Of a stretch of 64,000 nt of DNA, positions 42,975 to 50,845 are shown piece by piece. The DNA comes from Streptomyces sp. NBC_00820 (GTDB lineage: Bacteria; Actinomycetota; Actinomycetes; Streptomycetales; Streptomycetaceae): the NCBI RefSeq assembly GCF_036347055.1, contig NZ_CP108882.1, positions 5,684,501 through 5,748,500 on the forward strand, read 5' to 3'. The stretch's first letter is position 1. Every line of letters begins with the position of its first letter. The notes under the pieces are model-generated. The model made no database searches and was not told the origin of the DNA. It saw nothing but the letters and a program-made list of their open reading frames with translations. Made by a program: the position numbers and the translations under genes.

Positions 42975-43046
42975 TGGTCTATGGTGTAATTGGCAGCACG
43001 ACTGATTCTGGTTCAGTTAGTCTTGGTTCGAGTCCAGGTAGACCAG
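42975..43046 (+). tRNA. tRNA-Gln (CUG), copy 2
   Basis: Acceptor TGGTCTA pairs with TAGACCA, so it differs from the first tRNA-Gln by a compensated C-G to T-A pair. Anticodon CTG at 43008-43010. No CCA encoded. Confidence 0.96.
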
Positions 43047-43074
43047 CTCGGACCTGCGGAAACGCAGAGTCCAG

Positions 43075-43147
43075 GCCCCCGTTGTGTAGCGGCCTAGCAC
43101 GCCGCCCTCTCAAGGCGGTAGCGCCGGTTCGAATCCGGTCGGGGGTA
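43075..43147 (+). tRNA. tRNA-Glu (CUC), copy 3
   Basis: Identical in sequence to copy 2; anticodon CTC at 43109-43111. Followed 7 bases later by a strong terminator, closing the tRNA unit. Confidence 0.96.
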
Positions 43148-43153
43148 CGCAGA

Positions 43154-43187
43154 CCGAAGGCCCTCCACTCAGGTGGAGGGCCTTCGG
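43154..43187. terminator. terminator of tRNA cluster, shared with MerR gene
   Basis: CCGAAGGCCCTCCAC (43154-43168) pairs perfectly (15 bp) with 43173-43187, loop of 4. It lies between the last tRNA and the convergent MerR gene and can serve both directions. Confidence 0.92.
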
Positions 43188-43189
43188 CG

Positions 43190-43834
43190 TTACTCGAAGC
43201 CGTAGCGCCGCGCCGACTCCTCCTCCTGCGCCAGCCGGTGCAGCGCCCGCAGCATCGGCTCGACGAGGACCGTGCCGAGCACCGCGGTCTCCACCTTCTC
43301 CGCCTCCGACGGACGCCGCTCCACGTGGTCGAGGTCCAGCACCGCCGCCCGGTGCATCAACTGCGCGTACGACACGAGCAGTTCCGCGTCCCAGTCGTAG
43401 CCGACCCGGCGCAGCGCGGCCAGCGCCACCACCAGGGAACGGTAGGCGGGGGAGATGCTGGTGAGCTGCTCCGCGTTCGTCCAGCCCAGCGTCCGGAGCA
43501 GCTCGTCCGCCTCCTGGTGCGCCGTCCGGACGTGAACGTCGTCCTCGTCCGGCTCCGGCACCTGCGGCAGCGCCCACAGGGCCGCACCCAGGCGGACCGT
43601 CCGGCCCAGCGAGTCGTCGTCGACGTGTCCCAGGACCTCCCGGACCGTCGCCACCGGCAGCCGGCCGACCTGGATCATCGCGCGCACCAGCCGCAACCGC
43701 CGCAGGTGCTCCTCGTCGTACTCCGCCGTCGTCGTGTTGATCTGGTGGCCCGGGGCCAACAGCCCCTCGCGCAGGTAGTACTTGATCGTCGCGGTGGACA
43801 CACCGCTGCGTCTGCTCAGTTCGGCGAGCCGCAT
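43190..43834 (-). CDS. MerR-family regulator
   Basis: 214 residues from ATG 43834. The N-terminal MerR winged helix is MRLAELSRRSGVSTATIKYYLREGLLAPGHQ, followed by YDEEHLRRLRLVRAMIQVG and a dimerisation helix. The C-terminal domain (about 90-214) is helical without the metal-binding cysteines of classic MerR proteins. It is divergent from a DUF4188 gene, with a perfect palindrome between the two starts, so it most likely controls that gene and itself. Confidence 0.9.
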   Translation of the reverse strand: MRLAELSRRSGVSTATIKYYLREGLLAPGHQINTTTAEYDEEHLRRLRLVRAMIQVGRLPVATVREVLGHVDDDSLGRTVRLGAALWALPQVPEPDEDDVHVRTAHQEADELLRTLGWTNAEQLTSISPAYRSLVVALAALRRVGYDWDAELLVSYAQLMHRAAVLDLDHVERRPSEAEKVETAVLGTVLVEPMLRALHRLAQEEESARRYGFE

Positions 43835-43849
43835 CTCTTGCGCCCTTCT

Positions 43850-43870
43850 TTGGATAGGAGCACTATCCAA
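43850..43870. promoter_or_regulatory. operator palindrome between MerR and DUF4188 genes
   Basis: TTGGATAG (43850-43857) and CTATCCAA (43863-43870) form a perfect 8-bp inverted repeat with a 5-base centre, 16 bases upstream of the MerR start and 43 bases upstream of the divergent start. Confidence 0.7.
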
Positions 43871-43913
43871 GCATGCCCGCACGGCGGGCGCCGCTCACCG
43901 ACGAGGGGGAGTC

Positions 43914-44456
43914 ATGTTCCGCAACCGGATCACTCGCGGGCGCACCACCGCCGACGCCACGGGTGAGGTGGTCGTCCTGCTGATCGGCATGCGCGTCAAC
44001 CGCTTCTGGGCGGTGCACCAGTGGGTGCCCGTGATGCTGGCGATGGTCCGCATGCTGGAGGAGCTGCGCCGGGCCCCGGAGCGGGGACTGCTCGGCCGGG
44101 TCCTGCTGACCGCGTCGCCGCGGACCTACTACGTCGTGCAGTACTGGGAGTCCAAGGAGAAGCTGTACGCCTACGCGAGCGCCCCGGACGCTCTGCACCA
44201 CAGGATGTGGTCCCTGATCAACCGCGAGGAGCGGGCCGGGAAGGTGCGGGGGCACGTGGGGATATGGCACGAGGCGTACGTCGTGCCGGAGGGGGCGTAC
44301 GAGGCCGTGTACGGCGACATGCCGGCGTTCGGGCTGGCGGCGGCGCACGGGCAGGTCCCGTTGGAGCGGCGGGGCCGGTACGCGAAGGACCGGTTCGCCC
44401 ATCGGTCGGGGGAGGGCTCCCAGGGTTCGTCCGACCGGTCCGTGCTCCGGGGGTAG
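43914..44456 (+). CDS. DUF4188 / monooxygenase-like family protein
   Basis: 180 residues; ATG 43914 after GAGGGGGAG. The pattern VVVLLIGMRVNRFWAVHQWVPVMLAMVRMLEEL, VQYWESKEKLYAYAS and HVGIWHEAYVVPEGAYEAVYGDMP is that of DUF4188, a ferredoxin-like dimeric alpha-beta-barrel group near heme-degrading monooxygenases and phenylacetaldoxime dehydratase. Its position divergent from a MerR regulator suggests inducible detoxification. Catalytic activity is not established. Confidence 0.83.
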   Translation: MFRNRITRGRTTADATGEVVVLLIGMRVNRFWAVHQWVPVMLAMVRMLEELRRAPERGLLGRVLLTASPRTYYVVQYWESKEKLYAYASAPDALHHRMWSLINREERAGKVRGHVGIWHEAYVVPEGAYEAVYGDMPAFGLAAAHGQVPLERRGRYAKDRFAHRSGEGSQGSSDRSVLRG

Positions 44457-44495
44457 TTCCGGAGGCAGCCTCCCGGGCGTAGGTCACCCGCAGGG

Positions 44496-44531
44496 GAAAG
44501 GGCCTGCCGCGGCGTTGAGGCCGGCCCTTTC
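44496..44531. terminator. hairpin between DUF4188 gene and ndgR
   Basis: GAAAGGGCC (44496-44504) pairs with GGCCCTTTC (44523-44531), 18-base loop, between convergent genes; usable in both directions. Confidence 0.75.
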
Positions 44532-44552
44532 GCGGGGTGGGGATCGGGGGTG

Positions 44553-45269
44553 TCAGCCCGAGCGGCGCAGGGCCTCCGACAGGCGGGCCGCCGAGTCGAT
44601 GACCGCCTGGGCGTGCATGCGGCCCGGGTGTCGGGTCAGGCGCTCGATGGGACCGGAGACCGAGACGGCGGCCACCACACGGTTGGACGGGCCGCGCACC
44701 GGCGCCGAGACCGACGCGACGCCCGGCTCGCGCTCGCCGATGGACTGGGCCCAGCCGCGCCGCCGTACGCCCGACAGGGCCGTCGCCGTGAAGCGGGCAC
44801 CCTGCAGGCCGCGGTGCAGACGCTCGGGCTCCTCCCAGGCGAGCAGGATCTGCGCCGAGGAGCCCGCCTTCATGGTCAGCGTGGAGCCGACCGGCACGGT
44901 GTCCCGCAGGCCGGACAGCCGCTCCGCCGCGGCCACGCAGATCCGCATGTCGCCCTGCCGGCGATAGAGCTGCGCGCTCTCGCCGGTGATGTCCCTGAGG
45001 TGGGTGAGCACCGGGCCGGCCGTGGCCAGCAGGCGGTCCTCGCCCGCCGCGGCGGCCAGTTCCGACAGGCGCGGTCCGAGGATGAACCGGCCCTGCATGT
45101 CACGCGCCACCAGGCGGTGGTGTTCCAGGGCCACGGCCAGCCGGTGGGCCGTGGGTCGTGCCAGTCCGGTGGCCCCGACCAGACCCGCGAGGGTGGCCGG
45201 ACCGGACTCCAGGGCGCTCAGGACAAGGGCTGCCTTGTCCAGAACGCCGACGCCGCTACTGTTGTCCAT
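44553..45269 (-). CDS. ndgR: IclR-family regulator of leuCD (NdgR/AreB type)
   Basis: 238 residues from ATG 45269 (MDNSSGVGVLDKAALVLSALE). IclR winged helix-turn-helix (TLAGLVGATGLARPTAHRLAVALEHHRLV) and the effector domain (VGSTLTMKAGSSAQILLAW, VAAVSVSGPIERL) are present. Position divergent from leuCD and sequence pattern match NdgR of S. coelicolor and AreB of S. clavuligerus. These are reported to control leuCD and other amino-acid genes in response to nitrogen or amino-acid supply. The upstream frame extends to 45410 but overlaps the divergent promoter. It presumably binds in the 200-base intergenic region. Confidence 0.93.
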   Translation of the reverse strand: MDNSSGVGVLDKAALVLSALESGPATLAGLVGATGLARPTAHRLAVALEHHRLVARDMQGRFILGPRLSELAAAAGEDRLLATAGPVLTHLRDITGESAQLYRRQGDMRICVAAAERLSGLRDTVPVGSTLTMKAGSSAQILLAWEEPERLHRGLQGARFTATALSGVRRRGWAQSIGEREPGVASVSAPVRGPSNRVVAAVSVSGPIERLTRHPGRMHAQAVIDSAARLSEALRRSG

Positions 45270-45468
45270 GCAACGATACTCACGTCTCACTCTGTGAAAC
45301 GCAAGTTCAATTTTCCGTGGAACGCGCCACCCTTGGAACACACAGCGGCCCGCATATGGACGGGTCCGGCGGTGGGTGCCCGGAATCGCCGGATTCAGAG
45401 GCGTGGGCACCCCTTCCTCAAGATCTCTAGTTGCGTCGGCGTGCGCATGGCCGGCCGGAGGGAAAGCG
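45270..45468. promoter_or_regulatory. ndgR-leuC divergent regulatory region
   Basis: Contains TCAC-TCT-GTGA (45287-45297), close to the ndgR start, and a GGGTGCCC/GGGCACCC hairpin (45374-45381 with 45405-45412) in the leuC leader. The TTCAATTTTCC stretch (45306-45316) is unusually AT-rich. NdgR/AreB is the expected binder; the exact site cannot be fixed by eye. A GGAGGGAAAG ribosome site for leuC ends the region. Confidence 0.5.
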
Positions 45469-46896
45469 ATGGGTAGGACACTCGCGGAGAAGGTCTGGGA
45501 CGACCATGTCGTCCGGCGCGCCCAGGGCGAGCCCGACCTCCTCTACATCGATCTGCACCTGCTGCACGAGGTGACCAGCCCGCAGGCCTTCGACGGTCTG
45601 CGGAAGAACGGCCGTCGCATCCGCCGCCTCGACCTCACCCTCGCGACCGAGGACCACAACACCCCGACCCTGGACATCGACAAGCCCATCGCCGACCCCG
45701 TCTCCCGCACCCAGCTGGAGACGCTGCGCAAGAACTGCGCCGAGTTCGGGGTGCGGCTGCACCCGCTGGGCGACGTCGAACAGGGCGTCGTCCACGTGGT
45801 GGGACCCCAGCTGGGCCTGACCCAGCCCGGCACCACCGTCGTCTGCGGCGACTCGCACACCTCCACGCACGGTGCCTTCGGCGCGCTGGCGTTCGGCATC
45901 GGCACCTCCCAGGTGGAGCACGTGCTGGCCACCCAGACGCTGCCGCTGGCCCGCCCGATGACCATGGCGATCACGGTCGAGGGCGAGCTGCCCGACGGCG
46001 TGACCGCCAAGGACCTGATCCTGGCGATCATCGCGAGGATCGGCACCGGAGGCGGCCAGGGCTACATCCTGGAGTACCGCGGCCCCGCCATCGAGAAGCT
46101 CTCGATGGAGGCGCGGATGACCATCTGCAACATGTCCATCGAGGCCGGTGCCCGCGCGGGCATGATCGCCCCCGACGAGACCACCTTCGCCTACCTCCAG
46201 GGCCGCCCGCACGCCCCCGAGGGCGCCGACTGGGACGCCGCGGTGGAGCACTGGAAGACCCTGCGCACCGACGACGACGCCGAGTTTGACGCCGAGGTCG
46301 TCATCGACGCCGCCGAACTGTCGCCGTTCGTCACCTGGGGCACCAACCCCGGCCAGGGTGCGCCGCTTTCGGCCGCCGTCCCCGACCCGGCTTCGTACGA
46401 AGACGCTTCGGAGCGCCTGGCCGCCGAAAAGGCCCTGGAGTACATGGGGTTGGAGGCCGGGCAGCCGCTGCGCTCCATCAAGGTGGACACCGTCTTCGTA
46501 GGCTCCTGCACCAACGGCCGGATCGAGGACCTGCGAGCCGTCGCCGCGGTCCTGGGGGGCCGCAAAGTCGCCGACGGCGTACGGATGCTGGTCGTCCCGG
46601 GCTCCGTACGGGTCGGTCTGCAGGCCGTTTCCGAGGGCCTGGACGTGGTCTTCAAGGAGGCCGGCGCCGAATGGCGGCACGCGGGCTGCTCGATGTGTCT
46701 CGGCATGAATCCCGACCAGCTGGCCCCGGGCGAGCGCTCCGCCTCCACCTCCAACCGCAACTTCGAGGGCCGGCAGGGCAAGGGTGGCCGCACGCACCTG
46801 GTGTCGCCGCAGGTCGCGGCCGCCACCGCCGTCCTGGGCCACCTGTCCGCGCCCGCCGACCTGACCGACGCCCCCACGCCCGCTGGAGTCCGCTGA
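45469..46896 (+). CDS. leuC: 3-isopropylmalate dehydratase large subunit
   Basis: 475 residues of the aconitase superfamily. With LeuD it isomerises 2-isopropylmalate to 3-isopropylmalate (EC 4.2.1.33) in leucine synthesis. The [4Fe-4S] ligands are Cys347 (VGSCTNGR), Cys407 and Cys410 ([11 protein letters not shown]); [31 protein letters not shown] is intact. Start ATG 45469 is set by GGAGGG 7 bases before. Its stop is 2 bases before the leuD start, a translationally coupled operon divergent from ndgR. Confidence 0.97.
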   Translation: MGRTLAEKVWDDHVVRRAQGEPDLLYIDLHLLHEVTSPQAFDGLRKNGRRIRRLDLTLATEDHNTPTLDIDKPIADPVSRTQLETLRKNCAEFGVRLHPLGDVEQGVVHVVGPQLGLTQPGTTVVCGDSHTSTHGAFGALAFGIGTSQVEHVLATQTLPLARPMTMAITVEGELPDGVTAKDLILAIIARIGTGGGQGYILEYRGPAIEKLSMEARMTICNMSIEAGARAGMIAPDETTFAYLQGRPHAPEGADWDAAVEHWKTLRTDDDAEFDAEVVIDAAELSPFVTWGTNPGQGAPLSAAVPDPASYEDASERLAAEKALEYMGLEAGQPLRSIKVDTVFVGSCTNGRIEDLRAVAAVLGGRKVADGVRMLVVPGSVRVGLQAVSEGLDVVFKEAGAEWRHAGCSMCLGMNPDQLAPGERSASTSNRNFEGRQGKGGRTHLVSPQVAAATAVLGHLSAPADLTDAPTPAGVR

Positions 46897-46898
46897 CC

Positions 46899-47492
46899 AT
46901 GGAAGCCTTCACCACCCACACCGGCCGGGCCGTCCCGCTGCGCCGCGGCAACGTCGACACCGACCAGATCATCCCTGCTCACTGGCTCAAGAAGGTGACC
47001 CGGGACGGATTCGAGGACGGACTCTTCGAGGCGTGGCGCAAGGACGACTCCTTCGTCCTCAACCGCCCCGAGCGGCAGGGCGCCACGGTCCTGGTCGCCG
47101 GCCCCGACTTCGGCACCGGCTCCTCCCGCGAGCACGCCGTCTGGGCGCTGCAGAACTACGGCTTCAAGGCCGTGATCTCCTCCCGTTTCGCGGACATCTT
47201 CCGTGGCAACTCGCTGAAGAACGGGCTGCTCACGGTGGTGCTCGACCAGAAGGTCGTGGACGCGCTGTGGGAACTGACCGAGGACGACCCGCAGGCGGAG
47301 ATCACCGTCGACCTCCGGGACCGCGAGGTGCGCGCCGAAGGCGTCACCGCCTCCTTCGAGCTGGACGAGAACTCCCGCTGGCGGCTGCTGAACGGCCTGG
47401 ACGACATCTCCATCACCCTCCAGAACGAGGCCGACATCGCCGCTTTCGAGGCCAAGCGGCCCGCTCACAAGCCGCGGACGCTCCAGGACTGA
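46899..47492 (+). CDS. leuD: 3-isopropylmalate dehydratase small subunit
   Basis: 197 residues, the swivel-domain partner of Leu[21 protein letters not shown] (16-35) and [17 protein letters not shown], which carries the Ser-Arg-Glu substrate loop, are typical. It begins 2 bases after leuC, and a strong terminator follows 69 bases after its stop. Confidence 0.97.
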   Translation: MEAFTTHTGRAVPLRRGNVDTDQIIPAHWLKKVTRDGFEDGLFEAWRKDDSFVLNRPERQGATVLVAGPDFGTGSSREHAVWALQNYGFKAVISSRFADIFRGNSLKNGLLTVVLDQKVVDALWELTEDDPQAEITVDLRDREVRAEGVTASFELDENSRWRLLNGLDDISITLQNEADIAAFEAKRPAHKPRTLQD

Positions 47493-47560
47493 CCCGCGAC
47501 GGCCCCGGCCGGGCCGGTCCGCCGCTTCGGACCGTCGGGTTTCGGCCACCCAACACTCCC

Positions 47561-47600
47561 GCTGTACCCCCGATCGCCACGATTGGGGGTACAGCTGTTT
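47561..47600 (+). terminator. leuCD terminator
   Basis: 47561-47576 pairs with 47580-47595 (16 bp with one G-T) around a 3-base loop, followed by TGTTTT. Confidence 0.92.
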
Positions 47601-47779
47601 TCGCGTCCGGACGGCCCCGGGCGCGCCGCGCGGAGCGCTCAACTTCCCACGTTAAGAAGGCGGTTGCCGGGGTACGCGACTGTTGGGCCCTTGGCGCCCC
47701 AAAGGCCCGGGAGAGGCCGCAACGGCGGCAGTTGCCCCCTGCGCAGGCGACAACTCGCCCCAGATGGCACAATCTGTGC

Positions 47780-48010
47780 ATGGAACACGACGGCCAACTC
47801 CAGCTCTATGCGGCAGTCGCGGACCAACTGAAGGAAGCGCACACAAGAGTGCGCGCACTGCAAGTCCCGGAGGGCGTACGGATGGCGCTGACCCGGAAGC
47901 TGCTGGTCATTACGGCCGCGGCCAAGCACGATCTCGCCGACGCGGCAAGGCGTCTCGAACGGTTCACCGCTGACCTCGACGAGGGTCGACTCCCCGAAGA
48001 GGGCCGCTGA
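47780..48010 (+). CDS. small helical protein, unknown function
   Basis: 76 residues beginning MEHDGQLQLYAAVADQLKEA. The whole chain reads as two amphipathic helices (VADQLKEAHTRVRALQVPEG; RKLLVITAAAKHDLADAARRLERFTADL). No Cys, signal or membrane segment. CACAAT at 47768-47773 lies just 7 bases before the ATG and could be a -10, so the message may be leaderless; there is no ribosome site. It sits between leuCD and hupS, an arrangement I recall from other streptomycetes. Function unknown to me. Confidence 0.82.
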   Translation: MEHDGQLQLYAAVADQLKEAHTRVRALQVPEGVRMALTRKLLVITAAAKHDLADAARRLERFTADLDEGRLPEEGR

Positions 48011-48146
48011 ACAGTCCGAGGCAACCGAATCCGTTGCGGCACAAGGGTGATAAGCCCGTTTCGTGTTTGATTTGCGGTATATATCTGCCTAACGTGCGAA
48101 AAAGCTTGAACACTTTCGTTCTGGCGATGTCTCCGAAGGGGAAGAC

Positions 48147-48809
48147 GTGAACAAGGCGCAGCTCGTAGAAGCGATTGCCGACAAGATGGGCGGCCGCCAG
48201 CAGGCCGCCGATGCTGTCGACGCGGTCCTGGACGCCATCGTCCGCGCCGTCGTCGCGGGCGACCGGGTCTCGGTCACCGGCTTCGGGTCCTTCGAGAAGG
48301 TGGACCGCCCCGCCCGTTACGCCCGCAATCCCCAGACGGGCGAGCGTGTTCGGGTCAAGAAGACGTCTGTGCCGCGCTTCCGTGCCGGTCAGGGCTTCAA
48401 GGACCTGGTGAGCGGCTCGAAGAAGCTTCCGCGGGGCGGCGAGGTCGCCGTGAAGAAGGCGCCCAAGGGCAGCCTGACCGGCGGTGCTTCCGCGACGGTC
48501 AAGAAGGCCGCGGCCAAGAAGGCCACCAAGGCCGCCGCCGCGAAGAAGACGGCCGCCAAGAAGGCGACGCCGGCGAAGAAGACCACGGCCGCCGCCAAGA
48601 AGGCCGCCACCAAGGCCGTGGCGAAGAAGACCACCGCCAAGAAGGCCACGGCGACCACCAAGACCACCGCCGCGAAGAAGACCACCGCCAAGAAGGCGAC
48701 GGCCAAGAAGGCTCCGGCGAAGAAGGTCACCGCCAAGAAGGCACCCGCCAAGAAGTCGACGGCGCGCAAGACCACCGCCAAGAAGGCCACCGCCCGCAAG
48801 GCGTCGTAA
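48147..48809 (+). CDS. hupS: HU-family DNA-binding protein with histone H1-like tail
   Basis: 220 residues. Residues 1-92 are a standard HU domain ([66 protein letters not shown]). Residues 93-220 are a Lys/Ala/Thr-rich tail of repeated KKA/KKT units. This is the HupS architecture of Streptomyces, involved in spore nucleoid compaction; HupA lacks the tail. GTG start with GAAGGGGAAG upstream. The tail coding region is built of AAG-GCC-type repeats. A terminator follows 24 bases after the stop. Confidence 0.96.
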   Translation: MNKAQLVEAIADKMGGRQQAADAVDAVLDAIVRAVVAGDRVSVTGFGSFEKVDRPARYARNPQTGERVRVKKTSVPRFRAGQGFKDLVSGSKKLPRGGEVAVKKAPKGSLTGGASATVKKAAAKKATKAAAAKKTAAKKATPAKKTTAAAKKAATKAVAKKTTAKKATATTKTTAAKKTTAKKATAKKAPAKKVTAKKAPAKKSTARKTTAKKATARKAS

Positions 48810-48833
48810 CGTCACCAGGGCACTCACGCGCCG

Positions 48834-48862
48834 GGCCGGACTCCCTTGAGGAGCCCGGCCCG
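48834..48862 (+). terminator. hupS terminator
   Basis: GGGCCGG-A-CTCC (48834-48845) pairs with GGAG-C-CCGGCCC (48851-48862), one A-C mismatch, 5-base loop, 24 bases after hupS. Confidence 0.75.
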
Positions 48863-48874
48863 CGGCGTGCGTGG

Positions 48875-49003
48875 CCCGGAAAAGCCGGGAAAACCAGGAG
48901 ATCCGGGAAACCGGGAGATCCGGGAAACCGGGAAAACCAGGGGAGTCCTGGAGCCCTGGCTCTGGAGCTCTGGAGGTCCAGAAGGCCTGGAGGCCCAGAA
49001 GGC
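48875..49003. repeat. purine-rich tandem repeats downstream of hupS
   Basis: GATCCGGGAAACCGGGA occurs twice in tandem (48901-48917, 48918-48934) with partial copies on both sides. It is followed by a CTGGAG/CTGG-rich run to about 49003. The stretch is strongly purine-biased on the + strand and lies between the hupS terminator and the 3' end of the minus-strand gene. No coding sense is seen. Confidence 0.8.
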
Positions 49004-49010
49004 TTGAGGG

Positions 49011-49214
49011 CTAGAAGGTCTGGAGTGTCACGAGGGTGATCCGGGCGGTCGCGCCCTCCCCCTCCGTCTCGATCCGCACCCGCTGTCCGGGCCGCAGCAG
49101 CCTGAGCCCGCCCGCGTCGAACGCGCTCGCGTCGAAGGGCACCGGGGTGCCGTCGTCGAGCAGCACCTGTCCACTGCGCGTCTCGGGGTCGTACGTGTAT
49201 GCGGTCGCCTGCAT
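49011..49214 (-). CDS. 67-residue beta-rich protein, unknown function
   Basis: 67 residues beginning MQATAYTYDPETRSGQVLLD. The pattern of strands (SGQVLLDDGTPVPFDASAF, LRPGQRVRIETEGEGATARITLVTL) resembles a small OB/cold-shock-like barrel, with R-x-G-x-V-L-L-D-D-G-x-x-x-x-F comparable to the start of CSD proteins, but RNP motifs are absent. It starts 9 bases after the cofC stop on the same strand, so it is co-transcribed with cofC. Function unknown. Confidence 0.78.
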   Translation of the reverse strand: MQATAYTYDPETRSGQVLLDDGTPVPFDASAFDAGGLRLLRPGQRVRIETEGEGATARITLVTLQTF

Positions 49215-49223
49215 GACGGCAGC

Positions 49224-49862
49224 CTACTGCCCGGCGATCGCCAGCCGCGCGCTCACCGCCGCCGTGCGCGGGCCCACCCCGAGCGTCAGCGCCGCCCGCA
49301 GATCGGCGCCGGTGTCCACGTCCTGCCGTACCGAGTCGACGCCGGCCAGTTCCAGTTCCCTCGCCCCCGAGGCCCGGTGCCGGGCGCGGGAATCGGCGCC
49401 GAAAACCGGACGCAACGCGTGACCGGGGGTCGCCGCGAGCAATGTGGTGCCGAGTGCGGCGGCGTCCGGGAGAAATGCGCGCGGGAATTCGGCGGATGCT
49501 TTCAGAACCCGGGACAATTCCAGCGGGCGCAAGGCCGGCAGGTCGGCGTTCAGCGCCGCCACGGGAGCGCGGGGCCGCAGGGAGCGCACCACGGCCTCTC
49601 CGTGCGCCAGCGCGGCGTTCAGGCCGGTTCCGGGAGTGTCCGGGACGATCCGGGCGCCCAGCGCCGCCAACTCACGGCCGGCCAGCTCGTCGTCCGTGAC
49701 GACCGCCACATCCGCGACGTCGGCGCAGCCCAGTGCCGCGGCCACCGTGTCCTGCGCGAACGCGAGGACTAACCGCGGGCGCACCCCGTCCGAAGCGGTG
49801 TCCGCAAGCCTGCTCTTGGCCCGCGACAGAGGCTTCAGGGGGATGACCAAGGTCCACTGCAC
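49224..49862 (-). CDS. cofC: phospholactate/phosphoenolpyruvate guanylyltransferase (F420 synthesis)
   Basis: 212 residues of the CofC/FbiD family. It couples GTP to 2-phospholactate or phosphoenolpyruvate, giving the activated side chain for coenzyme F420. N-terminal WTLVIPLKPLSRAKSRLAD (nucleotide-binding loop), VTDDELAGRELAALGARIVPDTPGTGLNAAL and LNADLPALRP are characteristic. A single F420 gene here is not unusual; the others are elsewhere in Streptomyces genomes. Divergent from plsC across 176 bases. Confidence 0.93.
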   Translation of the reverse strand: MQWTLVIPLKPLSRAKSRLADTASDGVRPRLVLAFAQDTVAAALGCADVADVAVVTDDELAGRELAALGARIVPDTPGTGLNAALAHGEAVVRSLRPRAPVAALNADLPALRPLELSRVLKASAEFPRAFLPDAAALGTTLLAATPGHALRPVFGADSRARHRASGARELELAGVDSVRQDVDTGADLRAALTLGVGPRTAAVSARLAIAGQ

Positions 49863-50038
49863 CGGCGTACCGTCCCTCTCTCTCGGCGCCCATTGTCACC
49901 CGGTCCTTCCGGTGGCGCCGGTGGCGGGGCGTACCGTGTTCTCGACAGACCGGCGGCCTGGGGCGACACTTGTGCGGCCCCTCGGTGGCCTCCCGTCCGA
50001 GGTGACAAGCCCTTGAGGCCCTAGAGGAAGGTGTCCGC

Positions 50039-50845
50039 GTGCCCCGCCGCAGAATCGGCTTCTGGTACCGCTTGGCCGCGGTGATCTGCAAACCACCGCT
50101 GGTGGTTCTGATCAAGCGGGACTGGCGTGGAATGGAGCACATGCCGGCCGAGGGTGGATTTATCACCGCGGTGAATCACAATTCCCACGTGGACCCGTTC
50201 GCCTACGCGCACTATCAGTACAACACCGGCCGGGTTCCGCGATTCCTGGCGAAGAGCGGCCTTTTCAGGAAGGGATTCGTCGGTGCCGCGATGCGCGGCA
50301 CCGGACAGATCCCCGTCTACCGCGAGAGCACGGACGCGCTCAGCGCTTTCCGGGCCGCCATCGACGCCGTGGAGCGCGGCGAGTGCGTCGCCTTCTACCC
50401 CGAGGGCACCCTGACCCGCGACCCGGACGGCTGGCCCATGACGGCCAAGACCGGCGCCGCCCGCGTGGCGCTGCAGACCAAGTGCCCGGTCATCCCGGTC
50501 GCCCAGTGGGGCTGCAACGAACTGCTGCCGCCCTACGCCACGAAGCCCCACCTCTTCCCGCGCAAGACCCACCGTGTCCTCGCCGGCCCGCCGGTGGACC
50601 TCTCCCGGTTCTACGACCGGGAGATGACCGCCGAGGTCCTCAAGGAGGCCACCGAGGTCATCATGGCCGCCGTCACCCGCCAGCTGGAGGAGATCCGCGG
50701 CGAGAAGGCGCCCGAGACGCCGTACGACCCGCGCCGCGAGCGGATCGAGCAGCGCCGCCGCACCCAGGCGCAGACGGAGGCGCAGGCACAGGCGCAGGTG
50801 CAGGCGCAGGCGCAGGCCAAGCAGCCGGAAGGGCAGGGTAAGTGA
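50039..50845 (+). CDS. plsC: 1-acyl-sn-glycerol-3-phosphate acyltransferase
   Basis: 268 residues. PlsC-type acyltransferase motifs: NHNSHVDPFAY (H-x4-D catalytic block, about 45-55), the GQIPVYRES substrate motif, FYPEGTLTRD and VIPVAQWG. It adds the second acyl chain to lysophosphatidate in phospholipid synthesis. N-terminal FWYRLAAVICKPPLVVLI is a membrane-associating segment. The C-terminus ends in a charged, Gln/Ala-repeat tail (TEAQAQAQVQAQAQAK). GTG start with GAGGAAGG 8 bases before. It overlaps gpsA by 4 bases, giving a glycerophospholipid operon. Confidence 0.93.
   Translation: MPRRRIGFWYRLAAVICKPPLVVLIKRDWRGMEHMPAEGGFITAVNHNSHVDPFAYAHYQYNTGRVPRFLAKSGLFRKGFVGAAMRGTGQIPVYRESTDALSAFRAAIDAVERGECVAFYPEGTLTRDPDGWPMTAKTGAARVALQTKCPVIPVAQWGCNELLPPYATKPHLFPRKTHRVLAGPPVDLSRFYDREMTAEVLKEATEVIMAAVTRQLEEIRGEKAPETPYDPRRERIEQRRRTQAQTEAQAQAQVQAQAQAKQPEGQGK

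Noticed and set aside
42667..43147. Repeated 70-base blocks as a mobile or repeat element
   Set aside because: Each block folds as a complete tRNA with Gln or Glu anticodon.
45357..45430. 24-codon ORF upstream of leuC as a leucine leader peptide
   Set aside because: Only two Leu codons, no ribosome site and no terminator following it, so peptide attenuation is not supported.
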